From Phoronis australis (taxonomy: Eukaryota > Phoronida > Phoronidae), in the NCBI GenBank assembly GCA_002633005.1, contig NMRA01000268.1, positions 1 through 64,000 on the forward strand: a stretch of 64,000 bases of DNA. Reading direction: 5' to 3'. Of this stretch, positions 56,990 to 64,000 are shown piece after piece. The position numbers and the translations under genes are program-made. The notes under the pieces are model-generated. The model was given only the letters and a program-made list of their open reading frames with translations, ran no database searches and was not told the DNA's origin. Every line of letters starts with the position of its first letter. The stretch's first letter is position 1.

Positions 56990-59900
56990 CGTTGCCAGTT
57001 TTTATAAAGGTGGGCCTGTCTGTAGCCAACTACGGTAAATTCATGAAAGGTCACGTGCGTGGTTGCGTTAGCAGAACCGATCCAATATTTCAGAAGGACC
57101 ATACTTAGTATCCGTTACGCACGGGTCTTTTTGTTACGTTAGGAGTAGGATTGGTTCATATTATGTAGAGGTGGTGAAGAATGGGGCTATTCGGAAAATC
57201 TACAATAACTAGAGGGCGTGCGTGTACTAGTGGTGATAGATTAACAGCCTCGATTTCGCGAGCCCTTTAAATACATGGTGAAATGGCTTGCGGCCGTGCC
57301 AACTGAATCTGAGATTGCTTAAAAAGAGTGCTTCTATGAGAGGAAGTAAGCACGTCCTCGTGCAAAGGTAAGGTTTGTGATTATTTTAACGATTATTCCA
57401 TGATTATTCTACCGATGCCTGTTAACTGAGGCACTCGCCGATGTCGACTTCGCGGCAGTCGGTCGCCAGCCAGAGTCTGGTTAATTTTTGTACGTTGTGA
57501 TATGTGATACGATACTTGACGTAGCAATCGGGATCTTTTCGTACATCAAAGCATTATTATTGTTTGGAATGATTTCTAAAAGTTCATCAGTGACAGTTAC
57601 ATCAATCAATGCTGAATGTTTATGCTGTCAACTCGATACAGGTTAATGAAGATTACAATCCAATCCCAATGGCAGAGGGTACGTGAGTGATAAATATCCA
57701 TTGCATTAGACTATTTGTTTACTCCCTATCATATGTCTTCTGGAAATCTATTACACGTTGAAATGGAAATCTATCACGTCAGTTTTCACGTAACCTTTGG
57801 TTTTTAGGTTTGAAGGCTTGTACCGTGCAGAGGAGATATGCATCGCTTCTACACCGTCCCTGAATGGACAAAAATTGGTTTTTAGCATTTGACTGCAGCT
57901 AACCAACAAGATCTTCCCATCCAGTGCAGATCTGTTGTAAAAGCCTACTTTCAATATTGGAGACAACAAACAAAGCCTTTGAAAAGGAACAGCTATTTTT
58001 AAAGTCATTTTGTTAAATTACTTATTCAGGTCCCGAGGGCGGATTGGCATGGGGGGTTGTAATATTTGGTACAACTGAATGTGTGGAAATAACAGGTGAT
58101 ACATGTTTGGGGAAAAGAGCATGGTGAGGTAATTCTTAACCTTCACGAAGTCCCTTCAAGTTGATTTCGTGAAACTGTTTTGCTACTTGTATCATTTGTA
58201 AAACCACGAAAATATATTACATTTTCCGAATTCACAGTGACTGAATCATAGTCTTAACTCATGCCTTGAAATGTTGCAAGTCGTTATAAATTCAAATGAC
58301 AGCCATTTTTGTAAAAATTGCATTTTTGATGGTGCCTTACGATTTGTAATTACTCTTAAACAACAGAAAGATTATCCATCATTTTTAAATGACCCAAGTC
58401 TTCATATCTTCTATTAGAAGAAAAACGGTTCCCTCAACCTTAGGCTAGAAGTATGCTTGACAGACCCATGAACCTGTAATCTGAGTTTAAAATTGCTGAA
58501 AGTATCAAAATTAAAAAGGCTTGAAAATGGGTAACAAAGGTTTGAAGTTGTCTCAAAAAACTTGTATATTTTACAGACAAGTGATGCGTTTAAAGAATTG
58601 TTATGGCTAGGGATAAAAAATAAAGACACAGTTTTATGCAATACTCATTATATACACCCTTGGTTTCTGAAAATAGTAATTATTTACTTTTATGTGAAAC
58701 TGTAGACCAATCACCATATATTTTTGAAAAACAGGGATAACATTTTTGATCCAATCTGGAGTACTTAATTATTCATATTTCAATATTTGTTCCAGGTTCA
58801 GTGACATTTTAAGACCACTTCGAGCTGTATCATAGACAAGCTTTGTTACTCCATTCTCTTCCCACAGCACTTCCACACACCAGCAGTGCTGCATGGCACA
58901 ATGTGCAAGTCAGTGGCCCTGGAGAAATGTGAATGGCAGTACTAATTTACCATAAGACAATGTGCCAGTGGAGTGTCTGTATCCAGACGAACTATATCTG
59001 ACTGCTACACAAGTAAGCTTTGTTGGTGAGGATGCCCTTTCATAGGCAATGAGTCTTGTGTGGACAATAGCTTATTTCCTTTCCTGGAAGAAACACGAGG
59101 GACTGAAGCTAAACAAGACCTTGTCTGACTCTGGTCTAGTTCAGAGTCTGATTTTGGGCTCAAAACGATTCAAGTGATATGCTGCTGTGTTTACCTTCAA
59201 GGGTCTAATTGTGGATGTTATTGAGGCTGAATGAGGTTACATGAAAGAAAGCCACGTGTTGAAACTGGACCTTTTTTACAAGCGCTTCTATAGGCCATTG
59301 AAACTAGAACCCAGTGAAATGAAAGCCAAAAGCTGAGTGACATTAAATTTTCCTTTCAGAAGAAAGGCTTTATACTATTGGTAAAAACTTTTCAATTTGG
59401 TACAGATTTTGGGGAAATGACATATAGTGACTACATCGATTGTCTTATTGTATGTTTTCAATTGTAGCTAGGTGGATAAGAATCTGCTATGCACAAGATT
59501 CGAGAATAAACAATTATCAGTGTATTTAAAAACAAATGGCAAACTGAAAAAGCACAGAAAGAAACAACATTGCGAGGGAGTCCATAATCAGGCATATCAT
59601 ATGAATTTCTGAATTACGTTCAATTCTCTCAGGTTATTGCTGAAGGATTACTTTTCACTTTGTCCAACGGTGAAACAGATGGTCAGGCGGTTGGTTTCAG
59701 TTGTTTTTTCTTGCCTGTAACAGAATAGAAATATTAGCAAATTGTAAAAGAAAAGACAAGACAAAACTACTTTTGTAAGGCAGAACATACTTGACATTTC
59801 ATCTTCATGTTTATGTGTAGAAACTAATAACCTTTGTACCCAAGTCTTATTTAATATCTGAATTAAAATATGTGAAACAGGTTAACAATGTGTATTTTTC

Positions 59901-59990
59901 ATGACACTTAAAATGTGCTTCTGATCTCAACAAGTAAAATTCATTCTAGGTGTCAATTTTTTCCAATGCAGTGTTACTGAATTAAGGTTA
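56990..59990. other. No coding gene seen; possible spliced non-coding transcript
   Basis: A good donor (GCAAAGGTAAGG, near 57,369) and a good acceptor (CAATATTTGTTCCAG, near 58,794) exist on the plus strand, with AATAAA at 59,507, but no open frame links them. This is only a hint of a non-coding or UTR-containing transcript. Confidence 0.25.
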
Positions 59991-59996
59991 TTCATG

Positions 59997-60505
59997 TTAA
60001 GTCAATAACTGAGCTGGTGGTCCTGGGGGTGGGGTCCACGTTAAAATAAGGAAACTCACTAATCTAGAGAATTTCATTGGAAACAGCATAGTTTTGAAGA
60101 GAAACTGTTGTGAAAAAGTCACTCTTGACTTCTGTGCATCACGTACAATACACCTCTTATTTTGGGAGCACTCCCACTCAGGACAATATGCCGGAATATG
60201 TGCTGCTAGCCTAACCGGCATTGGGTGAGTTTCCAAAAAGAAACACTTAGTTCCACTCAATAAAACTGTTATTCAGTGGGGTAACTGGTGGGGATAACAT
60301 CACCGAACGATGTTGATAGAAACTGATTGCTAAAATCTTACCAAGTAATGTTGTGTAGTCTCCGAATGGAACTGCATAGTCATAGAGCACACACGGGGCT
60401 TCAGCATCCCCACATTTTTTGTCAGTTAGTTGACCCTGTTGACCGCAATTGTCCACGAATATAGTAACCTTGGGTCTTTTGGGAATTTGTGGCCACCTGT
60501 CGAAG
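59997..60505 (-). CDS. Candidate two-exon Cys-rich protein, partial, unrecognised
   Basis: On the minus strand an exon (about 60,505-60,342) reads VTIFVDNCGQQGQLTDKKCG, DAEAPCVLYDYAVPFGDY, and ends at a donor G|GTAAGA. A 76-bp intron (60,341-60,266) ends in AACAG. The second exon (60,265 to the stop at 59,999-59,997) joins in phase and reads LLSGTKCFFLETHPM, then HIPAYCPEWECSQNKRCIVR. Seven Cys lie in about 75 residues. The first exon is preceded by an acceptor-like TTTCCCTGGTGCCAG. A signal-peptide-like ATG frame (MQFLSKYVVALSLIT, from 60,571) also precedes it, but in another phase. The in-phase join and balanced composition favour a real, probably secreted or lumenal, protein. The family is unknown, and the last ~25 residues (TWTPPPGPPAQ) may be read-through into an intron. 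Confidence 0.38.
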
Positions 60506-60579
60506 ACTGGCACCAGGGAAATTAGCAGTAATAAGGCTTAGCGCGACGACGTATTTTGATAAAAATTGCATCTTTTACC

Positions 60580-61470
60580 AGTTGTTTACATGCAGACAGC
60601 CACGCATGCGCAATTCAATCACCACTAGTACAGCAGCGACACCGCGAGGTGAATTCTCCGAATAGCCCCATTAGTACGTTTTTGTCATAAATGTTTATTT
60701 GAAAGGCGTAAGGTTGGAAATACTTTTGAAATAGTAGGAATTAAGGCAGATTAAAAAAAACTTTGTCTGCTTACAAAAATGATACATTGAAGCATAAAAA
60801 CAACCTTCATACCCCTTTGATATCCCTGTTCCATGTTTGCAAAGAAGTTGAAACTCGGGTTTGTTTTCGGTATTTTCATAGGCTGCAGCGTAATTGACTA
60901 AGGTGGTTCAAGTTTTGTGCGGCATACAGTCGACATTAATTAATGAGTATGTAACCTTCAGTTGAATTGTGAGATAGATTTTGACTGCTCCATGTGGTTA
61001 TTTCTAAAGTGTTCTATTTATTTGTACACGAATCAGTGTGAATTTGTTGAAATCGCTGTTCCAAATCATGACCAAATTTTCGCATTCTGCTGAGACCAAC
61101 CGTCTGATCAGGGCCAGCGAAGAGTAATTTGGTTAATTCGCTCACTAGACAATGGCTGAAGTTCCTAATAAGGACAAGAGTTCACGAGTCACTACCTTTG
61201 GAAGAAACTTAGCGGACAATTTTCGTCAAAAAGTTTACTAGATAGTTTTCATCAAAACGGAGAAAAGAAAAATGGATTTGTGAAGACAGGATTAAGTAGT
61301 AGGCCTACCAGAGCCTCTTAAAAAACATCCATTTTCGAAGTGCCTTGAACAAATGTACAAAGTCTTTTTGGTGAAAAAACTGTCATTCACGTTGACACAA
61401 GAAGTTAGCTTTTGTTTCCACAGCTGGTTATGGGGTCTTCAGATGGTATGGAAGCTAATCCCTTTGCATT
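60580..61470. other. No supported gene
   Basis: AT-rich DNA; if the Cys-rich gene to the left is real, its first exon or promoter could lie here. Confidence 0.35.
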
Positions 61471-61475
61471 TCGCG

Positions 61476-62118
61476 TGTGTGGCCGAACAACGCAGAATGG
61501 TGAATGTTGGCCAATTCCCCTTTTGTCCACTGACGTCACAAGCATACTGGCGCCCCCAGTGGAGGCCCTGAGAACTCGTAAACAAGCATGCTGGCGACTG
61601 TGGTTAAAGTATTTTTTCATGATTTTTCCAGAGTCGCTATGTTTTAGAGTGTTTTTTAAATAATGTTGCATGTCATACCTCTCACAAAATTAATATTGTT
61701 CCAATAAATTAAGAAAATTGGAATATTCATTCTCGCGATCCTGCAACACCATCCAAATGTTCTTCTGTGACACACGGCAAAGCCAAAGTTTTATCCCCAC
61801 GCGAAATAGCCTCGTTTACGCTCGACTAAAAAGGAGTCTTTAAATCATAATTAATTGATACTATATACCATTCATTATTATATTCCATGCATTATGTTTT
61901 TAGAAAAAAAAACGATACTCAACGTCCCACAATAAATACTAGTCTGTTCGCCTGCTTGGCTCGGCCGTTGCTAGGCTGGATACTACCGGGTTCATGAACT
62001 CGGTTTATTTACGAGTTCTCAGGGACTCCACTGGGGGCGCCAGTATGCTTGTGACGTCAGTGGACAAAAGGGGAATTGGCCAACATTCACCATTTTGCCC
62101 GAACAACCGGCCACACAG
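61476..62118. repeat. Inverted repeat, ~110-bp arms, 420-bp spacer, CRE palindromes
   Basis: The left arm 61,476-61,585 and right arm 62,004-62,118 are reverse complements with only a few mismatches. Shared text in order is GTGTGGCCG, AATGGTGAATGTTGGCCAAT, TCCCCTTTTGTCCACTGACG, GCATACTGGCGCCCCCAGTG and GAGAACTCGTAAA. Each arm has the palindrome TGACGTCA (61,531-61,538 and 62,052-62,059). It could be the long TIRs of a DNA element or two opposed copies of a repeat. The 83-codon frame over the left arm is not supported as a gene. Confidence 0.85.
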
Positions 62119-62124
62119 TAGCCG

Positions 62125-64000
62125 ACCATGACTAGCAGACGACGTACTTGCCGGAAATGGCACAAGAAAATTTAGCCAGGTGTCGCCAGTGAATAATGAC
62201 GTAAGGGCTTATGCGTAAGATCACAGATTTCGTCCACTGAAAGTATACGAAGTTGGCGGTTCATGTACTATAGTCTATGGTTTAATGGAACTTTTACGTT
62301 GTTGAAGACTCAGTTGACAGACTTATTTTCATTAATTACTATGGCTATTTTTATTTTCAAAGTAGTGTTATACCACCCTAAGGCTTTGGTTTTCGTTATT
62401 AAATTACGGAAATAAATTCTGTCATCGTTTATGTATACTGTTTGTGTAAATGAGTTGCCATGACGGCAAACATTCGTGGATTTTCAAAAGTTCCCCATTG
62501 GTTTTTCCATTTTTAGTCTTTGATAGAACGAATTTTACTTAAGGCAGTATAAATTTATTGGTATGTGGTGTGTGCACAATATTGCACTGTTGTAATTTTG
62601 AAGTACCTGGTAACCATGACGGAGCTAAACAACTATGTCAACTCCCACAGATTACTAGGGAAGGTCATTAAAAGGCTTGACCATGGTTGCCTAGTGCCTC
62701 GAACATGACAACCAACAAGCTGAAAGTTGGTGTTCTTGACTAAGGACACACCTGGTTATGTGAAAACGATAGCCAATTCACCCCTAAGTTTAAAAAGAGT
62801 TCATCCATTTAATTTTCGCAAGGTAGCCTGTTGCTAGCAAGAATATTTGCCCTCGAAACGGAAATTTTTGATTTTGACTTGCAAAATACCTGGTTACCAT
62901 GTCAAGGGAGAATCGCAAAAAGTGCCTTGAGCGCGGTTGCCTGTTGTGTGCATCACATTGCCATCAAACCTAGAATTATTGGTTTTGGCCGGCCTAATCA
63001 CAGTTGCTCAGAAAGGCAAAACTTGCAAATTTAGCTCAACAATCAATACCAGATGTGTCTGGCCCTCAGCAGTGCGAGTGTCATTGTTGCTCTACAGGGT
63101 TTCTACATATCCAGTGTTTGTATTGCTTGTAACTGATCTAGTTCTTAAACATACCTGTATTGTTTTGTTTTGCTCATTACAAAGCGCTCACAATGAGCAT
63201 GCTTCTTGATGTTACGAAATAGATGTACAAACTAGATTTACAGTAGTGAAAAGTTGTGTACTATAACAGTAATCGAAATTTGGGCGTCTAAAATGGATTC
63301 CTTAAAGTAGGTCACAAATATTTTCCATTGGCAAGAATTGGGCTAAATTTGAACTTTCTGATTGGTTACTACGAAACGATAAAATTGTTAGCATATAGAT
63401 TGAGTCAAGGATGAACGCGGCGCCACCAGCGGGTCAGCGCTGGTAGGGTAATATTCAAAGAGTGATAATACCTATTTTCTCATGTGATTCTACTTGAGAC
63501 TTATAAAACCTGTGCGAAGGGACATTAGTATTGTACCTCGTTTATTGTTATGCTTATCTACAGTAGTTGCTATTGTTCATTTATCCATATGGTTTTTGTG
63601 TTTGTTGCGTCTCAGTGCGCTGTATAGCCTTTGTTACATGGGCCATGCGGGCGAGACTGTAATGTTCGAAACTTCGCTAGCAACATGCTTCGAAGAAGGG
63701 TGTGCTTTCTTCTTTGGCTTATATGGAACTGAACTGAAATGTATGCGTTAAGGTGAAATACACATTTTGATGTTCACTGAAGACTTGGTTTGTTACACGT
63801 GTCTGCATTTTAATATAAATTTGTAAATACAGTGTAAAACACCTTTGGCACGAAGCTGTCTTACTTTCATGAAATCATGCAGCTAGTAGATTTCAACGTC
63901 AAAGTTCTTATTCTGCGCTGGTCGTGCAATCTCCGGAGGGTTTGAATTTACCGGAGAAATTTTCACATTTCTAGGATTTTGCCGGTTTTGGAAAATAAAC
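62125..64000. other. No supported gene; weak local duplication
   Basis: Two diverged copies of a block beginning TACCTGGTAACCATG and containing CTTGAC..TGGTTGCCTAGTG lie near 62,605-62,700 and 62,885-62,960. Frames at 62,937-63,209 and 63,494-63,751 (85 codons, hydrophobic) have no recognised family. Confidence 0.4.

Overview
The window looks like nuclear DNA from an invertebrate metazoan. It is AT-rich and intron- and repeat-rich, has very little coding sequence, and carries scattered TACATGTA-type words. The only two clear genes are rhodopsin-family G-protein-coupled receptors (GPCRs). The transposon types present (non-LTR elements, a tyrosine-recombinase element, a ZMYM/P52rIPK-like hAT, a TIR element with a Cys-rich protein) are common in marine invertebrates such as cnidarians, hemichordates, amphioxus and molluscs. 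I cannot choose among these. No bacterial operon, Shine-Dalgarno pattern or CRISPR is visible.

Layout. 1-593: the 3' part of a GPCR gene running in from the left. 594-4.4 kb: no supported gene. 4.43-5.25 kb: a ~49-bp minisatellite of about 17 copies. 5.46-11.33 kb: a nested transposon. A dead non-LTR retrotransposon is split in two (5.46-5.93 and 9.65-11.33) by a ~3.7-kb element (about 5.94-9.65). That element has long imperfect terminal inverted repeats and a broken minus-strand gene for a large Cys-rich-tailed protein; this is the most interesting object in the window. 11.7-13.1 kb: two small TIR elements. 14.69-14.77 kb: a tRNA-like SINE head. 15.35-17.33 kb: a degraded tyrosine-recombinase retroelement with two nearly identical 190-bp direct repeats. 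19.5-25.4 kb: a higher-order tandem repeat (units near 670 and 1300 bp, combined period near 1.98 kb), one copy of which holds a clean 148-bp insertion. 25.4-26.1 kb: a composite repeat with a tRNA-like core and a 22-bp palindrome.

26-50 kb: mostly featureless DNA with an LTR family (28.6, 35.3 and 38.5 kb), another LTR-like end (43.0 kb), a TIR element (32.4 kb), an R2-type non-LTR remnant (33.3-34.3 kb), a hAT transposase remnant (39.8-40.7 kb), a fragment of a transposon-associated protein (47 kb) and a recurrent 11-base word near 46.5-48.3 kb.

50.8-51.9 kb: a complete intronless-CDS GPCR with a convincing 3' splice site just upstream of its ATG. Beyond it lie a tRNA-like remnant (52.0 kb), a 447-bp foldback element (53.3-53.7 kb), a zinc-finger-like terminal exon followed by two histone-type 3' stem-loops (55.5-55.8 kb, minus), two more copies of the 32.4-kb TIR element (56.4 and 56.8 kb), a candidate two-exon Cys-rich gene (60.0-60.5 kb, minus) and a ~110-bp inverted repeat carrying palindromic CRE sites (61.5-62.1 kb).

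The two GPCRs probably act at the plasma membrane as peptide or small-molecule receptors. Nearly everything else is mobile-element debris, and no pathway can be assembled. All calls come from reading translations by eye; family assignments rest on remembered motif patterns and no search was run.
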